Positions 1-8,805 of a stretch of DNA of 36,006 nt are shown one piece after another. The first letter of the stretch is position 1. Every line of letters begins with the position of its first letter. This DNA is from Streptacidiphilus anmyonensis (GTDB lineage Bacteria; Actinomycetota; Actinomycetes; Streptomycetales; Streptomycetaceae), in assembly GCF_000787855.1 (NCBI RefSeq), contig NZ_BBPQ01000082.1, forward strand, positions 1 to 36,006, written 5' to 3'. Both the position numbers and the translations under genes were made by a program. A model generated the notes under the pieces. The model had not been told where the DNA came from and searched no databases. It saw only the letters and a program-made list of their open reading frames with translations.

Positions 1-1194
1 GTGCTGGGTTCACTCGGCTGGGTCAGCGTGTTCGGGTTCGTGGAGCCATGGACCGCGCTCGCCTTCGGCTCCTTCGTCGCCGTCGGGGAGCTGGCACGGA
101 CGGCCCTACCGGGGGAGCGCGACCACGCGCCGCTGGGGGCGGCCGGCGCGCTGGGCTACGCCCTGCTCGGCAGCCTGGACGGCGCGCGCACCCACCACGG
201 CGTGGCGCAGGTCGTGCTCGTCTGCACGGCGGGGGCGCTGATCGGCACCGTGCCCTACGTGCTGCGGCGCAGGCGGCCGAAGTGGGGCTCGGTGTCCCGG
301 CGGGCGCTCAGCGTCGGCTTCGCGGCGCTGCTGTTCCAGCCGTTCTACAACCGCGGCGTGCTGCTGCGGCACGGTCTGGAGCACGGACCCGGGTACGCCG
401 CCTACGTGGCGGCCTGTGCGGCGCTGTCCGCGGCGGTCGACGTGTCGCTGGCGGCCGTGCTCTCCGACGCGCCGCTGCGGCGGGCGCTGCGGGACGAGGG
501 GGCGGCGGTGCTGCGGATCGGTTCGGCGGTCGCGGCCACAGGTGTGGTGATCGCCATCGCGGCGGGTGAGATCGGCCTGTGGGCGCTTCCGCTGTTCTCG
601 GTGCCGCTGCTGCTGACCCTGGCGGGGTTCCGCCGCTATGCGGCGATCCGGGCGACGCAGCGCCAGACCATCGCGAGCCTGGCCCGGGCCACCGAGGTGG
701 CCGGGTACACGCTGCCGGGCCACGCCTGCCGGGTCTCCGAGCTGGCCTGCCGTGTGGGCCGCGAACTCGCGCTGTCCGACCAGGAGTTGCTGCTGCTCGA
801 ATACGCCGCGCTGATGCACGACATCGGCCAGCTCTCGCTGGTCGACCCGATCCCGGGCGGTGCGACGGCGCTGCTGGACGACGAGGAGCAGCGTCGGATC
901 GGACGGCTCGGCAGCGAGGTGATCCGCAGGACGGGGGTGCCGCCGCAGGTCGCCGAGATCGTGGCCCGTGCGGCGGAGCCGTACCGCCGTCCGGACGGCA
1001 GTCTCGACGAGGCGCAGCCGCTCGCCGCGCGGATCATCCGGGTGGTGAACGCCTACGACGACCTCGCCTGTGACGACCCCGGCCCGGCCCGGCGCGAGGA
1101 GGTCTTGGCCCAGTTGCGAGCGGGAACCGAGCGTGACTACGAACCTCGTGTGGTGGAGGCCCTGGTCCGTGTCTGTCCACGGATCGTCGGGTAG
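1..1194 (+). CDS. Membrane-anchored HD-domain phosphohydrolase, possibly 5'-truncated
   Basis: The N-terminal half (about residues 1-215) is a run of hydrophobic, Ala/Leu/Val-rich segments that look like five or six membrane helices. The C-terminal part is a cytoplasmic HD domain: H at about 239, then the metal-binding pair in ALMHDIGQLSL near residues 272-279. The HD fold is known in phosphohydrolases acting on nucleotides or cyclic dinucleotides. The GYP extension of c-di-GMP phosphodiesterases is not evident, so the substrate is unknown. The reading frame opens with GTG at the first base of the window, with no upstream sequence visible, so the true start may lie outside. The same-strand TPR gene follows after about 150 bases. 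Family call good, substrate unknown. Confidence 0.8.
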   Translation: MLGSLGWVSVFGFVEPWTALAFGSFVAVGELARTALPGERDHAPLGAAGALGYALLGSLDGARTHHGVAQVVLVCTAGALIGTVPYVLRRRRPKWGSVSRRALSVGFAALLFQPFYNRGVLLRHGLEHGPGYAAYVAACAALSAAVDVSLAAVLSDAPLRRALRDEGAAVLRIGSAVAATGVVIAIAAGEIGLWALPLFSVPLLLTLAGFRRYAAIRATQRQTIASLARATEVAGYTLPGHACRVSELACRVGRELALSDQELLLLEYAALMHDIGQLSLVDPIPGGATALLDDEEQRRIGRLGSEVIRRTGVPPQVAEIVARAAEPYRRPDGSLDEAQPLAARIIRVVNAYDDLACDDPGPARREEVLAQLRAGTERDYEPRVVEALVRVCPRIVG

Positions 1195-1343
1195 GCAGCG
1201 GGCAAGGGGGTGCACGTGGTTGGATGCAGAGGCAGGACCTTGCGGGTCCATGTGTCGACCTGTGGATGTGGCAACGCAACGTGTGCACGCCCTCGGCGTA
1301 GTGGTTACGCCGGGTGCTGGGGACCGACAAGCGGCAGGCTGAG

Positions 1344-2306
1344 GTGAAGATCTTCAATCGAGCACGGCAGAGGCCGTCCGCCAGCTGGCGGCAGACCACC
1401 GACCGCGCCTTCACGCTCATCGGGGACGGTCGGCTGGACGACGCCGGCGCATTGCTGGTCCGGGCGACGGACCTGGAGCCCTGGCTCTCGGACTCGTGGT
1501 TCAACCTGGCGTTGCTGCACAAGTTCCGCCGGGACTGGGACCAGGCGCGCGCCGCGGGGCTCCGTGCGGTCGCCCTGCTGGACCGGGGCAGCGGCGTGGG
1601 CGCACCCGACTGGTGGAACCTCGGCATCGCGGCGACGGCGTTGCAGGACTGGGCGCTGGCCCGGCGCGCGTGGCAGGCCTACGGCCTGCGCGTCCCGTCC
1701 GGGGACGGCCCGGTCGGCCTGGACCTCGGCACGACGCCGGTGCGGCTGTCCCCGGAGGGGGAGTCCGAGGTCGTGTGGGGCCGAAGACTGGACCCGGCCA
1801 GAGTCGAGGTGCTGAGCATCCCGCTGCCCTCCTCCGGACGGCGCTGGGGCGAGGTCGTCCTCCACGACGGCTCCGCGCACGGGGAGCGCGTCGCGGACGG
1901 CGTGCCGTTTCCCGTCTTCGACGAGATCGAACTGTGGGCGCCGTCGCCCGTTCCGACGCACGTGGTGCTGTTGCAGGCGACCACGGAGGGCGACCGCGAC
2001 GAGCTGGAGCGGCTGGTCTCCGAGGCGGGCTACGCGGCGGAGGACTGGACCTCGTCCGTGCGGCTGCTCTGCCGGGCGTGCAGCGAGAGCCGCATGACCG
2101 CCGACGACGGCCACAGCGGGGCGCACGACCCGCACGACGACGGTCCGCTGGGCCGGCTGAGCCACCATGCCCAGGGTGAGCTGTGGGTCCCCGAGCGGGA
2201 GTGCGGTCTCGCCGCGCCGGCCGGCCTGGTGGGCGAGCTGCTGGACCGCTGGGTGATGGCCGCGCCCGCCCGGAGGGCGTACCGGGATCTTGAGGAAGTC
2301 TGCTGA
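1344..2306 (+). CDS. Tetratricopeptide-repeat protein
   Basis: I chose the GTG at 1344 (VKIFNRAR...) because the family begins with this basic stretch and the upstream in-frame ATG at 1314 adds a non-conserved leader. Residues about 15-120 form TPR-type helical repeats (SWFNLALLHKFRRDWDQARA, WWNLGIAATALQDWALARRA), which mediate protein-protein contacts. The C-terminal two thirds is a conserved but uncharacterised region with WGRRLDPARVEVLSIPLPSS and two cysteines in LLCRACSES. There is no signal peptide or membrane segment, so it is probably cytoplasmic. It lies just upstream of def on the same strand and may be cotranscribed with it. The partner is unknown; I recognise the architecture as common in streptomycetes but know no function. 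Confidence 0.85.
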   Translation: MKIFNRARQRPSASWRQTTDRAFTLIGDGRLDDAGALLVRATDLEPWLSDSWFNLALLHKFRRDWDQARAAGLRAVALLDRGSGVGAPDWWNLGIAATALQDWALARRAWQAYGLRVPSGDGPVGLDLGTTPVRLSPEGESEVVWGRRLDPARVEVLSIPLPSSGRRWGEVVLHDGSAHGERVADGVPFPVFDEIELWAPSPVPTHVVLLQATTEGDRDELERLVSEAGYAAEDWTSSVRLLCRACSESRMTADDGHSGAHDPHDDGPLGRLSHHAQGELWVPERECGLAAPAGLVGELLDRWVMAAPARRAYRDLEEVC

Positions 2307-2357
2307 GGCGCCACGTACCCTTTGACGGAAGAGCTGAGCACAGTCGAAGGCGAGAGC

Positions 2358-2957
2358 ATGTCGGAAGAGCAGTTGGAAGCGCCGCAGCAGGTGATCGGTG
2401 AGGAGCCGGACACCTCGCGTGGCACCGTGCGGCCCATCACCGTGGTCGGGAACCCGGTCCTGCACCACCCGTGTGCCACGGTGACCGAGTTCGGCCCGGA
2501 GCTGCACGCGCTGATCGACGACATGTTCGTCAGCATGTACGCCGCCGAGGGCGTGGGCCTGGCCGCGAACCAGATCGGGGTCGCGCAGCGGGTCTTCGTC
2601 TACGACTGCCCGGACGACGACAACGTCCGCCACATCGGCGTCGTGGTCAACCCGGTGCTGGACGACCTCGAGCCGTCCCAGCGGAACCTGGACGACGGCA
2701 ACGAGGGCTGCCTGTCCGTGCCGGGCGCCTACGCCGAGCTGCCGCGCCCGGACTTCGCGGTGGTGCGCGGGCAGGACAGGGACGGCAAGGACGTCGCCGT
2801 CGAGGGCACCGGCTTCTTCGCCCGCTGCCTCCAGCACGAGACCGACCACCTGAACGGGTACCTGTACATCGACCGGCTCTCCAAGCGCGACCGCAAGGAC
2901 GCCCTGCGGCAGATGGAGGAGAAGTCGCCGCGGTACGAGGTCGTTCCGAACGAGTGA
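2358..2957 (+). CDS. def: Peptide deformylase
   Basis: Removes the N-formyl group from nascent polypeptides. All three metalloenzyme motifs are present: [10 protein letters not shown] (motif 1), EGCLS with the metal-binding Cys (motif 2), and QHETDHLNG with the two metal-binding His and the catalytic Glu (motif 3). ATG 2358 gives 199 residues, slightly longer than E. coli Def because of a hydrophilic leader of about 25 residues. The TTG at 2322 in the same frame is less likely. A TACCCT at 2316-2321 could be a -10 element. A strong hairpin follows the stop. Streptomycetes commonly carry several def paralogues; which one this is cannot be told here. Confidence 0.95.
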   Translation: MSEEQLEAPQQVIGEEPDTSRGTVRPITVVGNPVLHHPCATVTEFGPELHALIDDMFVSMYAAEGVGLAANQIGVAQRVFVYDCPDDDNVRHIGVVVNPVLDDLEPSQRNLDDGNEGCLSVPGAYAELPRPDFAVVRGQDRDGKDVAVEGTGFFARCLQHETDHLNGYLYIDRLSKRDRKDALRQMEEKSPRYEVVPNE

Positions 2958-2985
2958 GACCCCGTGGGACCACGAAGGGACCACG

Positions 2986-3017
2986 AAGGGCGTTCACCCG
3001 CAAGGGTGAACGCCCTT
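2986..3017. terminator. Bidirectional intrinsic terminator between def and nrdB
   Basis: A perfect 14-bp stem (2986-2999 pairs with 3004-3017) closes on the GNRA-type tetraloop GCAA. It lies between the convergent ends of def (2957) and nrdB (3079). There is no long T-tract, as is usual for actinomycete hairpin terminators. Confidence 0.85.
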
Positions 3018-3078
3018 CGGCGTTGACGGAGACGAGACCGTCGTCTGGACGTCGTCGTCCAGAAGCCTCTAGAAGCGT

Positions 3079-4098
3079 CTAGAAGTCGTCGTCGAAGGAG
3101 ACGGAGCCCTCGACGGCGATCTGGTACGCGGAGACGCGACGCTCGAAGAAGTTCGTCAGCTCCTGGACGTTCTGCAGCTCCATGAACGCGAACGGGTTCT
3201 CCGAGCCGTAGCGGATCGGCAGGCCGAGGCGCGCCAGGCGCTGGTCGGCGACGCACTCGAGGTACTGCCGCATGGACTCGGTGTTCATGCCGGGCAGGCC
3301 CTCGCCGCACAGGTCGCGGGCGAACTGGAGCTCGGCCTCGACGGCCTCCTCAAGCATCGCCGTCACCCGCCGGCCCATCTCCTCGTCCCACAGCTCGGGC
3401 TCCTCGGCCCGGACGGTGTCGACGACGCGGAAGGCGAAGTCCATGTGCATGGACTCGTCGCGGAAGACCCAGTTGGTGCCGGTCGCCAGACCGTGCAGCA
3501 GGCCGCGCGAGCGGAACCAGTAGACGTAGGCGAAGGCGCCGTAGAAGAAGAGGCCCTCGATGCACGCCGCGAAGCAGATCAGGTTGAGCAGGAAGCGCCG
3601 GCGGTCCTCCTGGGTCTCCAGGCGGTCCAGCTTCTCGACGCTGTCCATCCAGCGGAAGCAGAACTGGGCCTTCTCGCGGATGGAGGGGATGCTCTCCACC
3701 GCCGCGAACGCGGCCGTGCGGTCCTCCGGGTCGGGGAGGTAGGTGTCCAGCAGGGTCAGGTAGAACTGGACGTGCACGGCCTCCTCGAAGAGCTGGCGCG
3801 ACAGGTACAGGCGCGCCTCCGGGGAGTTGATGTGCTTGTAGAGGGTCAGCACCAGGTTGTTGGAGACGATCGAGTCGCCGGTCGCGAAGAACGCGACCAG
3901 GCGGCCGATCATGTGGCGCTCGCCCTCGCTGAGCTTGGCCAGGTCCGCGACGTCGGAGTGGAGGTCGACCTCCTCCACGGTCCAGGTGTTCTTGATGGCG
4001 TTGCGGTAGTGCTCGTAGAAGTCCGGGTACCGCATCGGACGGAGCGTCAGCTCGAATCCCGGGTCGAGGATGTTCTTCTTGTTCTTGCTGGTGGTCAT
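3079..4098 (-). CDS. nrdB: Ribonucleotide reductase class Ia, beta subunit
   Basis: Small subunit that holds the diiron-tyrosyl radical cofactor used to start ribonucleotide reduction. The product has 339 residues. The ligand set can be placed by analogy with E. coli NrdB: D75, E106, H109, E181, E215 and H218. The radical tyrosine is Y113, four residues after H109. The C terminus SFDDDF matches the acidic tail that docks on NrdA. The start ATG at 4098 follows the N-terminal family sequence MTTSKNKKNILDPGFE, and it overlaps the nrdA stop by one base (TAATG), so the two are translationally coupled. In S. coelicolor this operon has a third gene, nrdS; here def lies beyond the terminator on the other strand, so no linked nrdS exists. 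Confidence 0.95.
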   Translation of the reverse strand: MTTSKNKKNILDPGFELTLRPMRYPDFYEHYRNAIKNTWTVEEVDLHSDVADLAKLSEGERHMIGRLVAFFATGDSIVSNNLVLTLYKHINSPEARLYLSRQLFEEAVHVQFYLTLLDTYLPDPEDRTAAFAAVESIPSIREKAQFCFRWMDSVEKLDRLETQEDRRRFLLNLICFAACIEGLFFYGAFAYVYWFRSRGLLHGLATGTNWVFRDESMHMDFAFRVVDTVRAEEPELWDEEMGRRVTAMLEEAVEAELQFARDLCGEGLPGMNTESMRQYLECVADQRLARLGLPIRYGSENPFAFMELQNVQELTNFFERRVSAYQIAVEGSVSFDDDF

Positions 4099-6470
4099 TA
4101 CTGGCAGGCCTCGCAGGACTCGGGGTTCTCCAGGGAGCAGGCGACGGCCTCGGCCTCCTGCACCGACAGGGTTTGCTGGACGGCCGCGCGGGCGATCCGG
4201 GTCGCCGGGCGCGAGCGCAGGTAGTACGTGGTCTTCAGGCCGACCTTCCAGGCGTAGGCGTACATCGAGCTGAGCTTGCCGATGGTGGGCGCCGCCATGA
4301 AGAGGTTCAGCGACTGGCTCTGGTCCAGGTAGGGCATGCGGGCGGCGGCCAGGTCGATCAGCGCGCGCTGCGGGAGCTCCCAGGCCGTGCGGTAGAGGCG
4401 CTTGTACTCCTCCGGCAGGTCGGTGATCTCCTGCGCGGAGCCGTTGCCCTCGCGCAGTTCCTCCCGCGTGATGGCGTTCCACAAGCCGAGCTTCTTCAGG
4501 TCCGCCACCAGGTAGGGGTTGACCTGAAGGAACTCACCGGAGAGGGTCTCGCGCTTGAAGAGGTTGGAGACCTGCGGCTCGATGCACTCGTAGACGCCGG
4601 CGATGGACGCGATGGTGGCGGTCGGGGCGACGGCCAGCAGCAGCGCGTTGCGCAGGCCGGTCTCGGCGACGCGGGCCCGCAGCGCGTCCCAGCGCTCCGG
4701 CCACGCGGTGGTGACCGCGAAGTGGTCGATGTGGAGCTGCCCGCGGGCGGCGCGCGTCTCGTCGTAGGCGGCGTGGCGGCCGAGACGCTCGGCGAGGTCG
4801 CAGCTGGTCTCGTAGGCGGCCAGCATGATCCGCTCGGAGAGCTTCGTCGAGAGCGCCTTGGCCTCGGGGGAGTCGAACTCCAGGCGGAGCTTGAAGAAGA
4901 CGTCCTGCAGGCCCATCATGCCGAGGCCCACCGGGCGCCAGCGCGCGTTGGAGGTGCCGGCTTCGGGGGTCGGGTAGAAGTTGATGTCGATGACCCGGTC
5001 GAGGAAGGTCACGGCGGTGCGGACGGTCGCGTCGAGGCGCTCCCAGTCGATCTCGCCGCTCTCGCCCACGAACGCGCCGAGGTTGACCGAGCCGAGGTTG
5101 CAGACGGCGGTCTCGGAGTCGTCGGTGACTTCGAGGATCTCGGTGCACAGGTTGGAGGAGTGGACCGTGCGGCCGGGCAGCGCGGTCTGGTTGGCGGCGC
5201 GGTTGGAGGCGTCCTTGAAGGTCATCCAGCCGTTGCCGGTCTGCGCCAGGGTGCGCATCATCCGGGCGTAGAGGGTGCGGGCCCCGATGGTGCGGACGGC
5301 CTTGCCGGCCTGCTCGGCCTTGACGTAGGCGGCGTCGAACTCCTCGCCCCACAGGTCGACCAGCTCGGGCACGTCGCCGGGAGAGAAGAGCGACCACTCG
5401 GCGTCGGCGTCGACGCGGCGCATGAACTCGTCCGGGATCCAGTGCGCCAGGTTGAGGTTGTGGGTGCGGCGCGCCTCCTCACCGGTGTTGTCGCGCAGCT
5501 CGAGGAACTCCTCGATGTCCGCGTGCCAGGTCTCCAGGTAGACGCAGGCCGCGCCCTTGCGCCGGCCGCCCTGGTTGACCGCCGCCACCGACGCGTCGAG
5601 GGTGCGCAGGAACGGGACGATGCCGTTGGACTGGCCGTTGGTGCCGCGGATCAGCGAGCCGCGCGAGCGGACGCGGGAGTAGGACAGGCCGATGCCGCCG
5701 GCGTGCTTGGACAGGCGGGCGATCTGCGCGTAGCGGTTGTAGATCGAGTCCAGCTCGTCCAGCGGGGAGTCCAGCAGGTAGCAGGAGGACATCTGCGGGT
5801 GACGGGTGCCGGAGTTGAACAGCGTCGGGGAGCTGGGCAGGTAGTCCAGGCGGCTCATCAGCCCGTAGAGCCCGGCGACCTCGGCGACGGACTTCTCGTC
5901 CCCGCCGACCTCCAGGCCGCAGGCCACGCGCAGCATGAACTGCTGCGGGGTCTCCACGACCTGGCGGGTGATCGGGTGGCGCAGCAGGTAGCGCGAGTAG
6001 AGGGTGCGCAGGCCGAAGTACTCGAAGCGGTCGTCGCCGTGCGGGTCGATCACGGCGTCGAGGGCGTCGGCGTGGGCGGCGACGAAGGCGGCGGTCGCGT
6101 CGCCGATCAGGCCCTCGCGGTGGCCCACGGCCACGGACGCGGCGAAGCAGGTCGCACCCTGCCCGGCGGCCTCCTCGCGGATCTCCTCGGCCAGCAGGCG
6201 GGCGGCGAGGCGCGAGTACTGCGGGTCCTCGGCGATGAGCGCGGCGGCCGACTCCATGGCGAGCCCCCGCAACTCCGCGTAGTCGGCCTTGGCGCTGCGT
6301 CCGCGCAGCGCGGCGGCCGCGACGCGGCCGGGGTCGACGGCGGGCAGGTCGGCGGAGCGCTCGGTCAGGGTGACCAGAAGGGCGGTGCCGGGGGCGTCCC
6401 CGCCCGCGTCGGGCCCACGGTCGGATGACCGGGCAGGCTGGGGCAGGGTGGGGACGGCAGTGTCCGTCAT
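4098..6470 (-). CDS. nrdA: Ribonucleotide reductase class Ia, alpha subunit
   Basis: Catalytic subunit converting ribonucleoside diphosphates to deoxyribonucleotides. The product has 790 residues. Seen are the active-site NLCTEI segment (substrate radical Cys with Asn and Glu), the redox cysteines in MSSCYLLDS and TAVCNLGSVN, and the C-terminal CEAC pair that passes electrons to the active site. The N terminus (about residues 28-110) looks like a diverged regulatory cone region. ATG 6470 is preceded by GAGGAG about ten bases upstream, and the long in-frame extension to 6827 is the untranslated leader, which holds the riboswitch. It is transcribed with nrdB. Expected control is NrdR repression at the promoter plus repression by adenosylcobalamin, which makes sense if a B12-dependent class II reductase is encoded elsewhere. 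Confidence 0.95.
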   Translation of the reverse strand: MTDTAVPTLPQPARSSDRGPDAGGDAPGTALLVTLTERSADLPAVDPGRVAAAALRGRSAKADYAELRGLAMESAAALIAEDPQYSRLAARLLAEEIREEAAGQGATCFAASVAVGHREGLIGDATAAFVAAHADALDAVIDPHGDDRFEYFGLRTLYSRYLLRHPITRQVVETPQQFMLRVACGLEVGGDEKSVAEVAGLYGLMSRLDYLPSSPTLFNSGTRHPQMSSCYLLDSPLDELDSIYNRYAQIARLSKHAGGIGLSYSRVRSRGSLIRGTNGQSNGIVPFLRTLDASVAAVNQGGRRKGAACVYLETWHADIEEFLELRDNTGEEARRTHNLNLAHWIPDEFMRRVDADAEWSLFSPGDVPELVDLWGEEFDAAYVKAEQAGKAVRTIGARTLYARMMRTLAQTGNGWMTFKDASNRAANQTALPGRTVHSSNLCTEILEVTDDSETAVCNLGSVNLGAFVGESGEIDWERLDATVRTAVTFLDRVIDINFYPTPEAGTSNARWRPVGLGMMGLQDVFFKLRLEFDSPEAKALSTKLSERIMLAAYETSCDLAERLGRHAAYDETRAARGQLHIDHFAVTTAWPERWDALRARVAETGLRNALLLAVAPTATIASIAGVYECIEPQVSNLFKRETLSGEFLQVNPYLVADLKKLGLWNAITREELREGNGSAQEITDLPEEYKRLYRTAWELPQRALIDLAAARMPYLDQSQSLNLFMAAPTIGKLSSMYAYAWKVGLKTTYYLRSRPATRIARAAVQQTLSVQEAEAVACSLENPESCEACQ

Positions 6471-6624
6471 GTACGCGCACGCTCCTCGTTGGCGGCCGGT
6501 GGCTGAGGGTCGCTCAGTCGGACCGCGTGAGAAGGCAGGCGGGAACAGGGCAGCGCGAAGCCAACCCGTCGGCCCACCCACGAGGCCCGGCGTTGCTGCG
6601 CCCACGGCCGGGCAGGCCGGGGCG

Positions 6625-6745
6625 TGCTGGCGGCAGGTACTCGGACTCGCGGCGGGCCGGTTTTCGTCCAGGCCGTGGCAGCCGCTCACCGTTGCGGGGC
6701 AGTCCCGGATTCGCACCGGCTTCCCCTGCGTCGACAGCGAGCATG
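6625..6745 (-). ncRNA. Cobalamin (AdoCbl) riboswitch in the nrdAB leader
   Basis: Read on the minus strand, the leader contains the diagnostic cobalamin core in order: GAAGCCGGTGCGAATCCGGG, then CTGCCCCGCAACGGTGAGC (the B12-box type CCCGCAAC element), then GCGAGTCCGAGTACCTGCC. It sits about 155 bases upstream of the nrdA start. B12 riboswitches are established in front of class Ia nrdAB in Streptomyces, where they lower expression when cobalamin supports the class II enzyme. The rest of the 376-base stretch 6471-6846 holds the NrdR boxes and about 150 bases of leader in which I see nothing else specific. Ends are approximate. Confidence 0.93.
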
Positions 6746-6761
6746 AGCATACATCTAGGGG
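6746..6761 (-). promoter_or_regulatory. NrdR box, proximal (weaker match)
   Basis: AGCATACATCTAGGGG matches the NrdR consensus acaCwAtATaTwGtGt at 9 of 16 positions, including the core A.AT.TwG. Its centre is 31 bases, about three helical turns, from the stronger box at 6777-6792, with 15 bases between them. This is the usual geometry of paired NrdR boxes. Confidence 0.6.
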
Positions 6762-6776
6762 CGAGCGCGTCGTGCA

Positions 6777-6792
6777 GCACCAGATGTTGTGT
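6777..6792 (-). promoter_or_regulatory. NrdR box, distal (strong match)
   Basis: GCACCAGATGTTGTGT matches the NrdR consensus at 12 of 16 positions with both CAC and GTG arms intact. NrdR is the ATP/dATP-sensing repressor of ribonucleotide reductase genes. The box is upstream of the riboswitch, so it would act at transcription initiation. Confidence 0.75.
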
Positions 6793-6846
6793 CGCCGCTT
6801 GGTTCTTTCGAGTAATCGTTCGATCACCCGGGCGGGCCTGGGGACA

Positions 6847-7362
6847 TCACGCAGGCGAGTCGTCCAGCTCCAGGGCGTAGGTGAACAGGTCCATGCCGGG
6901 GATCGGCGACCAGTCCCGCCCGGGGGTGCGGACGAAGCCGAGCCGCTCGTAGATGCGGTGGGCGTAGGCCATGCTCGGCTGCGAGGACATGACGATCCGC
7001 GGGAGCCCCAACTCCGCGGCGCGGGCTATGACCGCGCGCACCATCAGCTCCCCGACGCCGCGTCCGCGCGCGGCCGGGTCCGGGGCGACGGCGAGCATCC
7101 GGAACTCGCCCTCGCGGCCCTCGGCGAGGTCCGCGTACGGGGAGCCGGGCGGCGCGAAGGTGACCGAGCCGAGCACCGCGCCGGTCGCCTCGTCGACGGC
7201 GACGAGCAGCTCCGCCTTCTCGGCCCGGTCCCGGGGGTCGCGCAGGCGTTTGGCGTAGTCGCCGTCACGCTCCGTGTGGCCGTCGGTGATGAACGCCTCG
7301 GCGACGAGGTGACCGGCGGCGTCGTATTCGGTGGGGTGGGCGGGGCGGACGACGATGCTCAT
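6847..7362 (-). CDS. GNAT-family N-acetyltransferase
   Basis: A 171-residue single-domain acetyltransferase using acetyl-CoA. Motif A is clear: FRMLAVAPDPAARGRGVGEL, with the R..G.G pyrophosphate-binding loop at about residues 99-104. The later IYERLGFVRT is the usual motif B region. There are no signal or membrane segments. The acceptor is unknown; the family includes ribosomal protein, antibiotic and small-amine acetyltransferases. The stop lies 376 bases from the nrdA start on the same strand. It is divergent from the secreted-protein gene at 7449, with only 86 bases between, so both promoters must sit there. Confidence 0.85.
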   Translation of the reverse strand: MSIVVRPAHPTEYDAAGHLVAEAFITDGHTERDGDYAKRLRDPRDRAEKAELLVAVDEATGAVLGSVTFAPPGSPYADLAEGREGEFRMLAVAPDPAARGRGVGELMVRAVIARAAELGLPRIVMSSQPSMAYAHRIYERLGFVRTPGRDWSPIPGMDLFTYALELDDSPA

Positions 7363-7448
7363 CCCTGAAGTGTGCCGGACGCCCGCGCCGCGCCCGGCCC
7401 GGGGTCGGCCGGAAGGCGCGACGGACCGTCACGTGCCATCGTCGTTGC

Positions 7449-8174
7449 GTGATGACGTGGCGACAGAGCGGACGAGACGGCGGAGAAGACGGCGGAGCGG
7501 GCGGCGGACGGCGCGGCGGCGGACGACGGGGCGGCGGGAGGCCGGCGGTCGGGATGGCTGGGGCAGTCTGCGCGCTGATCGCGATGGCTGGATCGATCGC
7601 GCTGCCGGCGGCGACGGCACACGCGGCGGTCCATGCCGCGACCGGCCCCGGAGTGCCCGGAGTGCCCGGAGTGCCCAGGGCGTGTGCCGGGGCGGCGCAC
7701 TCGACCCCCCTGGCGGTGACGCTCAGGGGCGTCCGCTCCGCGTACGCGGCCGGCGGCCGCTGGTCGACGCTGCGGCTGAGCCTCCACAACGGCGCCCGGA
7801 CCGTGTGCGGGCAGCTGGAGCCGGTCCTCGTCTACGGCGCGCGCAACAGGACGCTGCGTCCGGACGCGGTGCGGCTGGAGACCCGGCTCGACGGGCACTG
7901 GCGGGCGGTCCCGCTGAACGCGGCGCTGGGCGAGCTGGCGGGCGCGGTCGGCCCGGCCGGGGGCCTGCGACTGCGTCCGGGGCAGACGGCGACGCTCACC
8001 GTCCGCATGCGGCTGGCGCGCGGCGCGCCGCACGGCGAGTGGCTCTCCCTGGCGGTCGCCTACGGGCCGACGCGGCACCGGGGCACGACGGTGACCTGGC
8101 CGGTCGGGGTGACCGACCCGGCGTACTTCCGCGTCGTCGCGGCTCACGCGCGGGGCCGGGGCCGGACCGCGTAG
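7449..8174 (+). CDS. Secreted protein of unknown function
   Basis: The product (241 residues if GTG 7449 or the adjacent ATG 7452 is used) has an Arg/Gly-rich N-terminal region (residues 5-33), a hydrophobic segment AGAVCALIAMAGSIALPAA (about 37-55) and a likely signal-peptidase site after AHA. The mature part begins with a GPGVPGVPGVP repeat, encoded by a 9-base tandem repeat near 7650-7677. A beta-rich domain follows with two cysteines (one before the domain, one in RTVCGQLEP) that could pair. It resembles the DUF4232-like secreted domains of streptomycetes in layout, but I cannot assign it. ATG 7554 is an alternative start, which would remove the Arg/Gly leader. Confidence 0.7.
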   Translation: MMTWRQSGRDGGEDGGAGGGRRGGGRRGGGRPAVGMAGAVCALIAMAGSIALPAATAHAAVHAATGPGVPGVPGVPRACAGAAHSTPLAVTLRGVRSAYAAGGRWSTLRLSLHNGARTVCGQLEPVLVYGARNRTLRPDAVRLETRLDGHWRAVPLNAALGELAGAVGPAGGLRLRPGQTATLTVRMRLARGAPHGEWLSLAVAYGPTRHRGTTVTWPVGVTDPAYFRVVAAHARGRGRTA

Positions 8175-8268
8175 GTCCGGCGGGGGCGGCTCCCGAAACG
8201 GCCCCGCGACGCCGCACCGATCCCTAGGATGGTCCAGACCAATCCATGCTCGGCTCCCCGGGGGACAC

Positions 8269-8796
8269 GTGCGCCGAACCGTTCCGATCGCCGTCATGAC
8301 GCTGCTGCTGGCCGGCTGCGGCAGCTCCGCGGCCCGCACGACCGGGTCGGACGGGGCCCGGGAGCCCGCCCGCCTGACCGTGACCAGCAGCGCGTTCACC
8401 CAGGGCGGTGCGATCCCGGACCGGTACACCTGCAAGGGGGCGGGAGCCGGCCTGCCGCTCTCGTGGACGGGCGCGCCGGCGGGGACGGGGTGGTTCGCGC
8501 TCTACATGGAGGACCCGACCGCGAGCGACTACACCCATTGGTACGTCGTGGACATCCCCGCCGGCAGCCGCGGCGTCGCCGAGGGCAGGACGCCACCGGG
8601 ACACGTCGTGGCGCCCTACTCCCCGCCCTGCCCGTCCGAGGGCACCACGGACGACTACCTGATCCGCGTCTACGCGCTGCCCGCGAGCTACCGGCCCGCC
8701 CGGCTCGGCGCCGCCGCGGTGGTCGACCCCGCCGGGCTGCAGGCGCACGCGCTCGCGGTCGGCTCGATCGACGGCACGGTCTTCCGCCCGGTCTGA
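8269..8796 (+). CDS. YbhB/YbcL-type PEBP-like lipoprotein
   Basis: A 175-residue member of the phosphatidylethanolamine-binding/Raf kinase inhibitor-like family. The GTG start at 8269 gives a short lipoprotein signal with lipobox LAGC (residues 14-17), so it is predicted to be attached to the outer face of the membrane. Family motifs are FTQGGAIPDRYTCKG, LPLSWTGAPAGT, the ligand-pocket region MEDPTASDYTHWYVVDIPA, and DDYLIRVYAL near the C terminus. Bacterial members have no settled biochemical role. It converges on the phosphatase gene with 9 bases between the two stops and no hairpin. Confidence 0.9.
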   Translation: MRRTVPIAVMTLLLAGCGSSAARTTGSDGAREPARLTVTSSAFTQGGAIPDRYTCKGAGAGLPLSWTGAPAGTGWFALYMEDPTASDYTHWYVVDIPAGSRGVAEGRTPPGHVVAPYSPPCPSEGTTDDYLIRVYALPASYRPARLGAAAVVDPAGLQAHALAVGSIDGTVFRPV

Positions 8797-8805
8797 CCCG
8801 GTGGC

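Noticed and set aside
3061-3085. Repeated TCTAGAAG near the nrdB 3' end
   Set aside because: Two short copies, partly inside the coding sequence; not enough to call a regulatory or mobile-element repeat.
4173-6428. A 751-residue plus-strand open frame opposite nrdA
   Set aside because: Low-complexity Gly/Val/Arg/Gln sequence antisense to a highly conserved enzyme.
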